From: Vandiemenella viatica
Lineage: Eukaryota > Arthropoda > Insecta > Orthoptera > Morabidae
Length of the DNA stretch: 64,000 bases
Assembly (NCBI GenBank): GCA_031002005.1
Contig: CM061914.1
Location: forward strand, 14,122,148 to 14,186,147
Reading direction: 5' to 3'
Part shown: positions 45,897-56,156 of the stretch, piece by piece
How the letters are laid out: every line of letters begins with the position of its first letter
Position numbering within the stretch: the stretch's first letter is position 1
The notes under the pieces: generated by a model
Databases searched by the model: none
What the model saw: only the letters and a program-made list of their open reading frames with translations
Told to the model about the DNA's origin: nothing
Program-made: the position numbers and the translations under genes

Positions 45897-46677
45897 CTTT
45901 TCAATGGAATTACTTTGGTTCCGCTAACAGTACTAATCTTGCCCATAGATCGTTCTTAACATTCATATCCCGAATCCGTACTGCTATTAATTTTTCCAGA
46001 AACTCTTGCACTTTCACTCATTTCATTTTCCGTTTGGTCAATAACTCGCTCCACTGTTAATACCAAAGCCTTCACATTCATTATTGATTTAGTTTACAAG
46101 AAAATTCGTCTCACTCTCATAACTAACTTCCCCAACAAATTTCAGCACAAAGAATGTGAAATGGAATACAATGTAAATGCCACATACTATACCACTCATT
46201 TAAGTCTCAACGCTGTATGGAAAACCAGAGATCACAATCAACACACATATTACCTGTACAAGATATTTCACAAGAGAATGATTTTTAAAAAAAAATTATT
46301 CCTCTTGTACAAGCACGCAATACACAAGTTTATAATTAGTTTCCCTCCTTTTTAAACACTCTTTGCTTTATATTAATCGTGGTAAGAATTTACGTAACCA
46401 AATGATATTATTACTTGCACTTTAAATGCACCAGTTTAATTTAAACTTACAGTCAACTTTTTGCTGTCTTATCACCAATTACTATTCCACTTTAATAACT
46501 TTTTGTTTTTAACTTTATATTTATTAAATCTGTTTGTATAACTTATTTAACTCTTCTTTTTTTTCACTATGTCTCTTGTCTGTGTCTTTTAAATTGAATT
46601 GTTCTTGATCCTACCTTGTTTCGTATCCCGAAGATTGCTGGCTCTTTAATTACCAAACTAATTACTTAGTTCTGCGT

Positions 46678-46693
46678 CCTGTCACGGTCGCCA
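46678..46693 (-). promoter_or_regulatory. Primer-binding site of LTR retrotransposon 2
   Basis: TGGCGACCGTGACAGG on the minus strand, two bases inside the 5' LTR. Close to the site at 9950-9967. A tRNA-Arg-type primer is inferred from memory of mdg1-like elements. Confidence 0.72.
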
Positions 46694-46695
46694 CA

Positions 46696-46974
46696 TGTAA
46701 AATTATTATCTTTATTGTTAATCATTTATTTAAACACAAATAACATTTACTTTCAGCATTCATTCCACATATTAATAGAATATTTGCAAGCACAATTCGT
46801 CCGCTATATTCATCATTTTTTTTTCCTACGGACTTGCTCTCTTCTTCTGTCTCCGCCAAAGATATTGTTTTAACACACACCTCTTTGCTCTTGCATAATA
46901 GCTATTATCTTTATCTTTTACAAAAAATAAAATAAATTAAACAAACAAAAAATGTAAGGGAATATCTTACCTTA
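46696..46974 (-). repeat. 5' LTR of LTR retrotransposon 2
   Basis: Matches 44513-44792 over its length; the distal end (aatatcttacctta) is altered relative to the partner. Confidence 0.8.
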
Positions 46975-47420
46975 GATCATGACAATAAGGATAAAAATTT
47001 AATAATAATAATTTTTTATTGCCAATATGCTTCAGATTACTAGCAAAGAATACCATACAAATTAAATTAGATTAAATTACAGTACATTCCAAAATAAGTA
47101 CATTTATTTATAATTTACAATTCATCAAGTTTGTATAATACTTTATTATATAAATAATGTTTTATTCTAGTTTTGAATTCATTCCCAGACAAGAATGTTA
47201 GATGAGATGGAGTCTTGTTATATAGCCTAGCTTCCATTTCATAGTCACTCTTTTGAAATGTAAACCTGCTTGATTCGAGTGTCATATTTATGAATTTCAC
47301 TATATGTGTGTTTAAAGTTTTGGATTACATTGAGTAAGTACTAACATCCTGCATATATGTATGATTACATTGAATCAGTAGTAACAGTTACTACTGATTT
47401 AATGTAATATATAAATGGAT
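46975..47420. other. Intron 3, unassigned AT-rich
   Basis: AT-rich. A small minus-strand frame at 47115-47300 (NMTLESSRFTFQKSDYEMEA) resembles LINE C-terminal tails, but the match is too weak to call. Confidence 0.4.
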
Positions 47421-47608
47421 ATATTAAACATTAGGATAGGATAAAACCACCGTTTAACATAGAAGAGAATTCCTGCGGTGTTAGTACACAAACATACATA
47501 TAATATAATTTTTGAGCCCCATGGCTCTTCATCAGTAGGAGTGGGAAGGCCACAGGAATCCTCTTCTATGGTAAACGGTGGTTTTTATCCTATCCTAATG
47601 TTTAATAT
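47421..47608. repeat. 188-bp palindromic element
   Basis: Arms atattaaacattaggatagg and cctatcctaatgtttaatat, extended inward by accaccgttta/taaacggtggt and agaagag/ctcttct, give inverted repeats of about 50 bp. The loop contains a CTGATGA-stem motif on the minus strand (47510-47535). Confidence 0.75.
47510..47535 (-). other. Hammerhead-like core motif 2
   Basis: Minus strand: exact CTGATGA, a perfect 5-bp stem GAGCC/GGCTC with loop ATGG, then AAAA where GAAA is expected. Stem I and cleavage site not resolved. Confidence 0.3.
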
Positions 47609-47639
47609 ACCCATTTTCAGTGCCTTCTTTTTCCTAATA

Positions 47640-47640
47640 A

Positions 47641-47673
<33 letters not shown>

Positions 47674-47676
47674 CAA
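47640..47676. repeat. (TA)n microsatellite
   Basis: A run of alternating TA of about 34 bp. Confidence 0.95.
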
Positions 47677-47699
47677 TGAGCAGGAAAAAGCTTTAAGGC

Positions 47700-49230
47700 A
47701 ATAAAACTAAGGAGGGATAGGGAAATATGACCCAACACCAGACGGCAGTCGCTGTGCACACATCTGACTCTGCAAGGTGTCTCACTCCTTACTTCCGCAC
47801 GAAGAAGGCTGCTGCAGGCCAAAATATTGCGCTCTTGTGTGTGTTTGTTTTTTGTTTTCATCATCCCAGCTTCCTTCATGTTTGGTAAGTGTAGTGTAAG
47901 TATTTCCCTATCCATCCTTAGTTTATATATATCCATTTCAACAGTTGGCACCCATACCATACCAAACGTTCTCTCCCCTACAGTCTAGGCATTCGAGGTA
48001 GTCACATATGCTCCAACCAACAGTCCCTCATGGATTATTCAAATAGTATTTCAGAAGCATTAATATCTCACAACTACCCTCCAGCTTTGGTTAACAGCTT
48101 TCACGTGCTACATCACAACTGAATCAGCCTATCACACATCCCAAACCCGCAAAAACCAACCACAATCCAGTCTTGGTCACACAGTACTACCCAGGCCTCG
48201 AATCCATCAACAGAATCCTCCGGCAGGCTATGATTTCTTACAAACATGCCCTGAAATGAGATCCTTCTTCCTAAAATCCTCCCTGCCCCTCCTAGAACTT
48301 GTTTCAGCAGACCTCCTAACCTCAGCGAACTTCTAGTCCACAAACACAGTCTTCCTCTTCCTAACTGTCAACCCCAAGGCTCTTTCCCATGTAATAGACC
48401 ACGCTATAAGATGTGTGACATACACCAAGCTTCCATATCATAGGACACGCCACCTGTGAAACCACGCATGTAATATACCAGTTAACATGCAACCACTGCC
48501 TGGCTTCAAATATAGGGTTGACTACAAATCCATTCTCCATAAGAATGAATGGCCAACGGCAGACGGTGTTCACACGGAACCCAAAGCACCCAGTTGCTGC
48601 CCTGCCATAACCCACGACTTGAATAATTTCAACTCGTGTTTCACTATCAGAGTTCTCCCTAATAACGGCAGCTCTTCTGAACTCAGAAGGTGGGAACTTT
48701 CCTACCAGTACAAACTTGGCACAAGGCAACCACCTGGTCTCAACTTAAGATAATACCCGGTCATTATTATTATTATTACATATGTTTAACCTTTTTTAAT
48801 CCTCTTTTCCATTACCTATATTGAACCACCTCTAACCTAATGTGATGTTTACTTCATAAAAATTATTATTTATTATTATTATTATTAATTTGTACTTGTA
48901 TAATATTATATATATATATTTTTTCATATTTAGTTCTAATTATATTTTGATCTTCCCACCAACCAGAGATTAGTTTGGATATATATCTATGCCCAGGTAT
49001 TAACTCTGATTCTCTGCCCCTCTACTTTTCCAATGTTTGAATTTACCCCCACCATTTTCCCGACCAGCGGTCTTTCTGTGAGGCAGTCTCCAGCTGCGCC
49101 CACCTCTCATAATGTTCTCCCATTGATGAAGGGGTTATCCCAAAAATTTCTTTAATATTTGTGTTTGTATCATTTCTGTGTGTTCGTGTCCCACATCCAT
49201 CATCTAAAGGTAAGTGGTGGCTCATTTCCC
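47700..49230 (+). mobile_element. Possible Penelope-like retroelement 3' part, decayed
   Basis: Fragmented + strand frames include GSFPCNRPRYKMCDIHQA (about 48380), the Cys-rich stretch preceding the GIY-YIG nuclease in Penelope-like elements, and SELRRWELSYQYKLGT followed by PGLN near 48680-48745, resembling the end of that domain. The sequence between is riddled with stops. I give this a tentative label; no RT is visible. Confidence 0.42.
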
Positions 49231-49291
49231 TATCCTAATTTGATTCCTTTCCGCTACTTAGTGTCTTGATTTCATTGTTACTATATATATA

Positions 49292-50079
49292 CAGGGTGTT
49301 ACAAAAAGGTACGGCCAAACTTTCAGGAAACATTCCTCACACACAAACAAAGAAAATATGTTATGTGGACATGTGTCCGGAAATGCTCACTTTCCATGTT
49401 AGAGCTCATTTTAGTTTCGTTAGTATGTACCCCATGTTCTTCCACCTACGCTCAATGGAGCACGTTATCATGATTTCATACGGGATACTCTACCTGTGCT
49501 CATAGAAAATGTGCCTTTACAAGTACGACACAACATGTGGTTCATGCACGATGGAGCTCCTGCACATTTCAGTCAACGTGTTCGTACGCTTCTCAACAAC
49601 AGATTCAGTGGCCGATGGATTGGTAGAGGCGGACCAATTCCATGGCCCCCACGCTCTCCTGACCTCAACCCTCTTGACTTCCATTTATGGGGGCATTTGA
49701 AAGCCCTTGTCTACGCAAACCCAGTACCAAATGAAGAGACTCTTCGTGCTCGTATTGTGGATGGCTGTGATACAATACGCCATTCTCCAGGGCTGCATCA
49801 GCGCATCAGGGATTCCATGCGACGGAGGGTGGATGCATGTATCCTCACTAACGGAGGACATTTTGAACATTTCCTGTAACAAAGTGTTTGAAGTCACGCT
49901 GGTACATTTTGTTGCTGTGTGTTTCCATTCCATGTTTTATGTGATTTGAAGAGAAGTAATAAAATGAGCTCTAACATGGAAAGTAAGCGTTTCCGGACAC
50001 ATGTCCACATAACATATTTTCTTTGTTTGTGTGTGAGGAATGTTTCCTGAAAGTTTGGCCGTACCTTTTTGTAACACCC

Positions 50080-50081
<2 letters not shown>
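49292..50081 (+). mobile_element. mariner-like element with 122-bp TIRs, internally deleted
   Basis: The 122-bp left arm (49292-49413, cagggtgttacaaaaaggta...) and the right arm (49960-50081) are nearly perfect inverted repeats. It sits in a TA-rich site, with TA before the left end; the right flank reads TG. Between the arms is only the C-terminal half of a transposase. The long, well-conserved arms suggest recent insertion. Confidence 0.92.
49452..49879 (+). pseudogene. mariner transposase, C-terminal half (DD41D-type spacing)
   Basis: About 142 codons starting LNGARYHDFIRDTLPVLIEN, no true start codon for a whole protein. The second catalytic Asp is in WFMHDGAPAHFS and the third in SPDLNPLDFHLWG, with 41 residues between, so the third residue is Asp not Glu. 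The N-terminal DNA-binding domain and first Asp are deleted. The spacing matches the DD41D (rosa-like) mariner group as I remember it. Confidence 0.8.

Positions 50082-50083
<2 letters not shown>

Positions 50084-50130
<47 letters not shown>
50084..50130. repeat. (TG/TA)n microsatellite next to the mariner element
   Basis: A run of TA of about 45 bp directly after the mariner's right end; the element likely inserted within a longer TA tract. Confidence 0.95.
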
Positions 50131-50131
<1 letters not shown>

Positions 50132-51079
50132 GAAAATATAGTAAAAACTGGAGCACCCATGCAAAAATTACGCAAATAAAATATGATGAATAGTGAGCTT
50201 GAATGAAAAGTAGAATTGCACTTTTGTCGCAAATATTTACTTGTTTAGTGAAATAGGAACGTATCAGAATACTTATAACATATTACGAAGCAGTTAGGAA
50301 AATTTAAAACACACTGCATATACAACAAACTGTCATTGACCTTAACAGAATACAACCAACCTGAACAAAATGTACATAGGATATCAGCATCTCCGTGATA
50401 CGTGTAGCCGTGTTTATTGACATCTCTGTGATATCTGCTGCTGCAATCTAGTGACTTGGCTCTGAGCTGTCTCATACTCACAACTTCTTTAAGCATCAGA
50501 TTCTGAACAATTCTTTCTTAATTTATGATTTTACCTGACTGGAGCCATTAATCTGTAAAACAATGTCATTTATTGATTTCAGTTAGGTATCGAAGGAGAT
50601 AAATGGCTTGCAATAATAATAAAAAAAAACATGTTTCAGAAATAATATTGATACTTTTGCCCTTTAAGGGTCAAATTCCAAAAAAAATATTTTACAAAAA
50701 GATGTGACCAAAGCGGACACCTTCGTCATTAAAAGGATACCTCATTTATCGATTTCTGTTAGGCATCAAGTGAGGTAAAAAAAAAAAAAAAAAGTTTTAT
50801 AAATGACAATATTTTTGTCTCTTAGGGGTTGAATTTGGAGAAAGTTCTTTCTTAAAATATAATATGACCAAAGTGGAAACTTTAATATTTAAAACGATAC
50901 CTTGTTTACCAATGTCAGTTTTGTATCAAAGGAGATAAATGGCTCATGACAGAAAAATGCGTTGTAGAAATATTAATACTTTTGCCCTTTAAGGATCAAC
51001 TTTTGAAAAATTCCTTTCCTAAAATATGGTGTAATGAAACCATAGAACTTACAAAGACCTCAGTCTTTAAGATGATACC

Positions 51080-51328
51080 GAGCGTGGTGGTGTAACGGAT
51101 AGCGTTCTGGCCTCGCATTCGGGAGGACGGCGGTTCGAATCCCCGTCCGGGCATCCAGATTTGGGTTTTCCATGGTTTCCCCAAATCACTCCAGGTGAAT
51201 GCCGGGATGCTTCCTTCAAAAGGCCATGGCCGAATTCCTTCCCATTCCTTGCCCCCATCCTTTCCCGTCTCTAAAGACCACGTTGTTAAAAAGGGACGTT
51301 AAACTGTTACAAAAAAAAAAAAAAAAAA
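51080..51328 (+). mobile_element. tRNA-derived SINE, copy 3, complete with A tail
   Basis: A-box-like gtggtgtaacgg and B box GGTTCGAATCC (51132-51142), then the family body and an A tail of about 18. Flanked by a 15-bp duplication CTTTAAGATGATACC (51065-51079 and 51329-51343). Inserted in the satellite array. The best-preserved SINE of the three. Confidence 0.95.
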
Positions 51329-52236
51329 CTTTAAGATGATACCTTGTTTATCAATTTTGTTTTAATTATCAAGGGAGATAAATGACTCAAGAGACACAAA
51401 AAACGCATTTTGGCCCTATAAGGGTTAAATTCAGAAAAAATCCATTCTTAAATTATAATGTGACCACAACGGAGATCTTAATCTTTAGAAAGATATCTCC
51501 TTTATCTATTTCAGTTATATATTAATGGAGATAAATGACTTGTGACTAAAAAATGCATTGAAGAGCCATTGATACTATTTCCCTTTAAGGGTAGAATTCA
51601 AAAAAAAAATATTTCTTAATACGTGATGTCCCAAAAGTGGAGATATTACTCTTTGTAATCCTACTTTATATATCGATTTCAGTTAGGTAGCCAGGGAAAT
51701 AAATGGCTCGAGACACAAAAAACTAATTTTAGAAATAATTATATTTTAGCCCTTTAAGGGTTCAAATCAGAAAAATTCTTTTCTTAAAATATGATGTGAC
51801 CACAGCGGAGACCTTAATCATTAGAATGATACCTCATTTATCTATTTTGGTTAGATATTAATGGTGACAAATGGCTTGTGACACAAAAATCCGTTGTGTC
51901 ACTATTGATACTTTTTCCCTTTATGAATTGAATTAAAAAAAAAAAACTTTTTTAATATATGATGTCACCAAAGCTGAGACATTACTCTTCATAATCCTAC
52001 TTCAGTTATCGATTTTGGTTAGATATCCAGGTAGATAAATGGCTTGAGACACACACAAAAAACGCATTTTAGAAATATTTACATTTTTGCCCTTTAAAGG
52101 TCGAATTATGAAAAATTCCTTTCTTAAAATATAATGTGACCACGGCGGATACCTCAGTCTTCAATATCTATATCGGTTTGATATCAAGGGAGATAAATGG
52201 CTAGTGACACAAAAACGCATTGTTGAAATATTCCTA

Positions 52237-52528
52237 CAGTAGAACTCCAATTAACCAAATCAATTGGGATCGGACCCCATTCGAATAATCAAAAATTCGG
52301 ATAATCGATTTTTTTTTCAAAATTGGGTCTATTTTAATTAATTATTGTATGTATGTTTAAAATGCCTTCTTTTCCAAGGTTTTTTTTGGTGTTTTTGCAA
52401 TTCAGGGATGAAAATTTCACCGTACCACTCGGTAAACAATGCTGCAGTCATCAAAACTTTGGGTTGTTTTTTTCGCAGTACGTTGCGTCTTAATTAAAAA
52501 AGCGATTCAGATAATTGGAGTTCTACTG
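52237..52528. mobile_element. pogo/Tigger-like MITE, 292 bp
   Basis: Perfect inverted repeats CAGTAGAACTCCAATTA at both ends, flanked by TA on each side (the pogo/mariner target), and further ATTCGGATAATCGA-like subterminal motifs. Excising the element with one TA gives an intact satellite monomer sequence across the site. No coding capacity. Confidence 0.93.
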
Positions 52529-53159
52529 TACTTTTGCCCTTTAAGGGTCAGGAAAATTCTTGTTTTAAAATATGATTTTACCAAAGCAGAGACCTAAATT
52601 CCTAAAATAATAGCCTCATTTCTAGATTTTTGTTAAGATATCGAGGGAGATAAACAGCTCGCACCAAAAAAAAAAAAAAAGTTATGGAAATAATGGTAAT
52701 TTTGCTCTCTAAGGGTCAAATTACGATAAAATTCCTTTCTTAAAATATAATGTGACCACGACTGTGTCCCCTTATAAACGGTTCAAGAAACAAAAACGCG
52801 TTGCAGAAATATCGACACTTTTGGCATGTAAGGGTCGAATTACAAAAAGTCCTGTCATAATATTTGTGTAACCAAAGCAGGTATATCATTCTTTAAAATG
52901 ATACTTCATTAAATGAATTCAGATAGGTATCCTGGGAGATAAATGACTTGTAACACAAAAAACAGCATTTCAGAAATATTGACATTTTTGTCCTTTAAGG
53001 GTCGAATTCTTAGACATTCCTTTCTTTAATATGATATGGCCAAAGTGGAGACCATAGTATTTAATATGACACCTCATTCATTGATTTCGGTTAAGTATGG
53101 AGGGAGATAATGGCTTGTGACAAAAAAAACACCTTATAGAAATAATATATATGATATTT

Positions 53160-54650
53160 TCTTGTCTAAATATTTCTCTACGTGATGTTTTTCTATCCAA
53201 CTTTTATGGTATTCAAATACATCTATTCTGTAGCAGTAACAATCAATTTATATACATATGGCAACAGGATCCCCAGACTTCAATACCGTACAGGATATGT
53301 GGAAAAATTAATCCATAGCATGCAGTTTTCAGAAAACTGCTCTCCAGAATTTTAGATAATGATTGATTAGAAAATTTCCTTACTCCCTTTTTTATAAACA
53401 GAATCTACATGTATCTTCCAAGATAGAAATTTTTAAACATGTATTTCTAGGAACTTATGTTCAGATATTTCATCAGTGCTTCCTTCACTAATCGTTAGTC
53501 TTAATTTATTATCCATTCCACAATTTTTTGATTCAAATTTTACTAAACATGTTTTACTTTTATTACAAATTAATCTATTTATATCAAAATACTTTGATAA
53601 CTCATTTGAGGTCTTAGTAGCAGTTGTATCTAATGAGGAATCATTGTTATCTCAATAAATTCGCTGTAGTATCATCTGTGTATGTTATAACTCTACTTTT
53701 ATTTGGTATAGCATTATTATTTTTATATAGAACAAATAGCAAAGGACCAAGTACAGATCCCTGAGGAACACCACATCTAACTACCGCCATTTTTCATTTT
53801 ATGTTACTTACTGATTCACCATTTCTAAAATAAATTTCTGTGTACCCAGGTCTGTTTTGGAGGTAAGATGACTGTAGTTTATTAGCTAATCTCCTAATTC
53901 TATAATTTGAAAAGTGATACGTGGCTATCAACATAGTCAGATACTTCTGAGACATCTAGAAATAAACCAGCAACTTTTTATTTTTTATCTAATTTTCCTA
54001 AAATCTCATGTACAAACTGAGTGACAGCAGTATTAGTGGATAGCTCTTTCTGAAAACCATATTGGAATGGGTTAACAATGCTATTTTGAGATATTTAGTT
54101 ATTTAATCTCACTAATATAACTTTTTTCAGACAGTTTGGAAATTCTCCATTCACTATAGATTCGTTCATAAGAAATGCCAGTGGCTTTGCAAGGACTTCT
54201 GTACATTGTTTCAATACAATTGTAGTTATACCACCCCCCCCCAACTAGAATTTTTATTTCTTATAAATTATTTATATTACTAACTAATTTTTCTTCTATC
54301 CTTTCATAAAAAACTATTGATATATTGATATATTGATGGAGTAACTGGTTCTATTATCTGCTTTCACTCTATTGCTACTCATATCTTATCCTACATTTAG
54401 AAAGAAATCATTAAACACATTATTAATATTGCTGGAATCTGTTTCTACTTTCCCATTTGTATTTAATTTAACGCTCTCCCCCTCCTACTTATCCTTTCTT
54501 TCATCATTTATCAGACCCCAATTGGTTTTCCCAATGTTATTTGTATCAATTATTTTTGCTCTATAAATTCCAATTTTCAGGTTCTGTATTTCATATTAAA
54601 ACATTTTTTTAATGTTTATACATATCTTTGTAGGTAAAAACTTGATTACT
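53160..54650 (-). mobile_element. LINE (jockey/CR1-like), decayed
   Basis: Minus-strand fragments include VRCGVPQGSVLGPLLFVLY (about 53775), ITYTDDTTA (altered FADD box, about 53670), KYFDINRLICNKSKTC and HKFLGIHV (about 53440). Frames are broken by several stops. Similar in style to LINE F but too diverged to pair. Confidence 0.78.
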
Positions 54651-55092
54651 GATACAAATGGTACATAGAAGCATTGTTGATGAAAAATTAGAACAAATTT
54701 CAATAAACAATATGCGTACATTGTAGCTTAAAGTAAAAAGGGGCTACTTTTATATACTTCAGTTTCATGTCACACATGTGGCGCAGTTTCTGTTAACCAT
54801 AAATTACTCTCAGAATAAGATGAGCCTAGTAAAGTAATATACACAAAAAGATAAAAAAAAGTTCAACAAATAATTAGATCCAAAAATCTCAGAAGCTCTT
54901 ATAGTTAATAGTAGAAACAGAAATAGGACTTTTTGAGGGAATAGCAGAAACGCTATATGATTTTAAATAAAAGTTGTCATAGATAAAAAGAGGCAGGGAA
55001 GTCAGGGCCTTATCAAAATTTCATACAGATGAAGAAACTTGGCAGATTGTAAAAAATTTTCTCATGAGTTTCTTCTTATAAATAGGGCAGCC
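54651..55092. other. Intron 3, unassigned
   Basis: AT-rich; nothing recognised. Confidence 0.45.
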
Positions 55093-55183
55093 ACAGTGAG
55101 GGATCCAGAGGGGGGGGAGGGCTAGGGCGCTCAAACCCCCCCCCTCAAATGTATTTAAGTCAACCCCTGACATTGTAGTTTTG

Positions 55184-55218
<35 letters not shown>

Positions 55219-55413
55219 CTCTACGGATTTGAGGCCCGAGGAGGCTATAAATACTACCTTTTTCCCGACTCAAGCCCCCCCCCCCCAAAACCAAAATCCA
55301 CTGAATGCAAGCCCTCTCAACCAAAATTCACTCAAGCCAAGCCCCCCCCCCCCAAACCAAAGTCCGCTCAAGCCCCCCCCCCCCCCAAAACAAAATCCTG
55401 GATCCGCCCCTGG
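55093..55413. mobile_element. MITE-like element with poly-C repeats
   Basis: The left end cagtgagggatccag and the reverse complement of the right end caggggcggatccag are inverted repeats. The interior has a T run of about 32 bp and three variants of a ccaaaatccactcaag-like unit each followed by 9-14 C. No target duplication detected. The proline-rich frame at 55181 is an artefact of the C runs. Confidence 0.55.
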
Positions 55414-55959
55414 ATGATAGGTTGTGGAACTTATAAAATTTTCATCAAGAAGTAACTTCACCTTCAACATTAACCATTTAGAAGTAAAATCTGCTAAAAT
55501 TACCATGAACTGAAAGGCTTTTCTAATATTTTACTAACTTGTGGAGGAGAGTTGTGAAAGATTCTTCGGAGTGTGATTTAGAGTGAGTTAATCATGGCTA
55601 CCTGCTATCTTTGTCAAAGGTTGTGTATGTCCAATGCCTTCCTTAGGTTTACTACTGATACCGGTACATCTATAAGAAACATTTTCAGAATATACTGTTT
55701 TCATATAAAGTGACTTTTATTCAGTTAACTGTTACAGGGTTAACTCAATAGCCTGGGGCCTGATTTTCAAGAAACCGTGCATTTTCAGTATCCGATTTCA
55801 GTAGTATGAACTTTATCAGTAATGGTCAGAGCTAATGACTAATCTGCACTCATCCCCCCCCCCTCCAGGTACAGTAAGTTATTACAACCTACACTTAATA
55901 TGAAATTTAAAGGATGGAACTTACGGATGTGGCTCATATGATTAAAAATATCTGATCAC

Positions 55960-56155
55960 ACCAGGATTTGAACCCAAGACCGGACACTGAACTCTTGAAA
56001 TGAAGCGACTTAACCACTGAACAACCAAGGCACTTGACGATTCTATAATACAGAGTCTTATACACACTACATTAATGTCTCACCATTCATTTATTTTTCA
56101 AAATTTCATGAAAAAATATGTTATTTATCCCAAAAAAGTATTCTATGTCCTTGTT
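55960..56155 (-). repeat. Dispersed repeat with tRNA-like boxes
   Basis: On the minus strand, A-box-like ttgttcagtggttaag and B box GGTTCAAATCC (about 55965-55975) in tRNA-like spacing. The part to the right resembles 26985-27080. An old tRNA-derived SINE or tRNA pseudogene; too diverged for a tRNA gene. Confidence 0.5.
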
Positions 56156-56156
56156 A

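Larger units (their letters stand above)
44513..46974 (-). mobile_element. LTR retrotransposon 2, gag-only, internally deleted (2.5 kb)
   Basis: Two LTRs of about 280 bp (44513-44792 and 46696-46974) start TGTAAAATTATT on the + strand and are closely similar. The primer-binding site next to the right LTR sets the minus orientation. The interior is only 1.9 kb with one coiled-coil ORF and no pol, so this is a second non-autonomous element of the same type as 6531-10390. No target duplication was found; the right LTR end is slightly eroded. Confidence 0.82.
50555..53150. repeat. Satellite-like tandem array, monomer about 167 bp
   Basis: The core ttgccctttaagggtcgaatt recurs near 50651, 50818, 50985, 51412, 51582, 51750, 51917, 52090, 52535, 52702, 52825 and 52990, mostly 165-173 bp apart. 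Each unit also has gtgaccaaagcgga, acctcatttatcgatt and gagataaatggct blocks. Units are diverged from one another. The array is interrupted by a SINE (51080-51328) and a pogo-like MITE (52237-52528). Longer or shorter gaps coincide with those insertions, apart from one short unit near 52702-52825. Confidence 0.9.

Noticed and set aside
45200..46060. Ser/Phe/Leu-rich + strand ORFs that look like membrane proteins
   Set aside because: Complement of the Glu/Lys-rich Gag-like ORF; no independent support.
48113..48729. Minus-strand ORFs of 76 and 122 codons
   Set aside because: No recognisable domain; they overlap a stop-ridden + strand retroelement remnant and appear by chance.
55181..55506. Proline- or glycine-rich small ORFs
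   Set aside because: Produced by poly-C runs; no codon or motif support.
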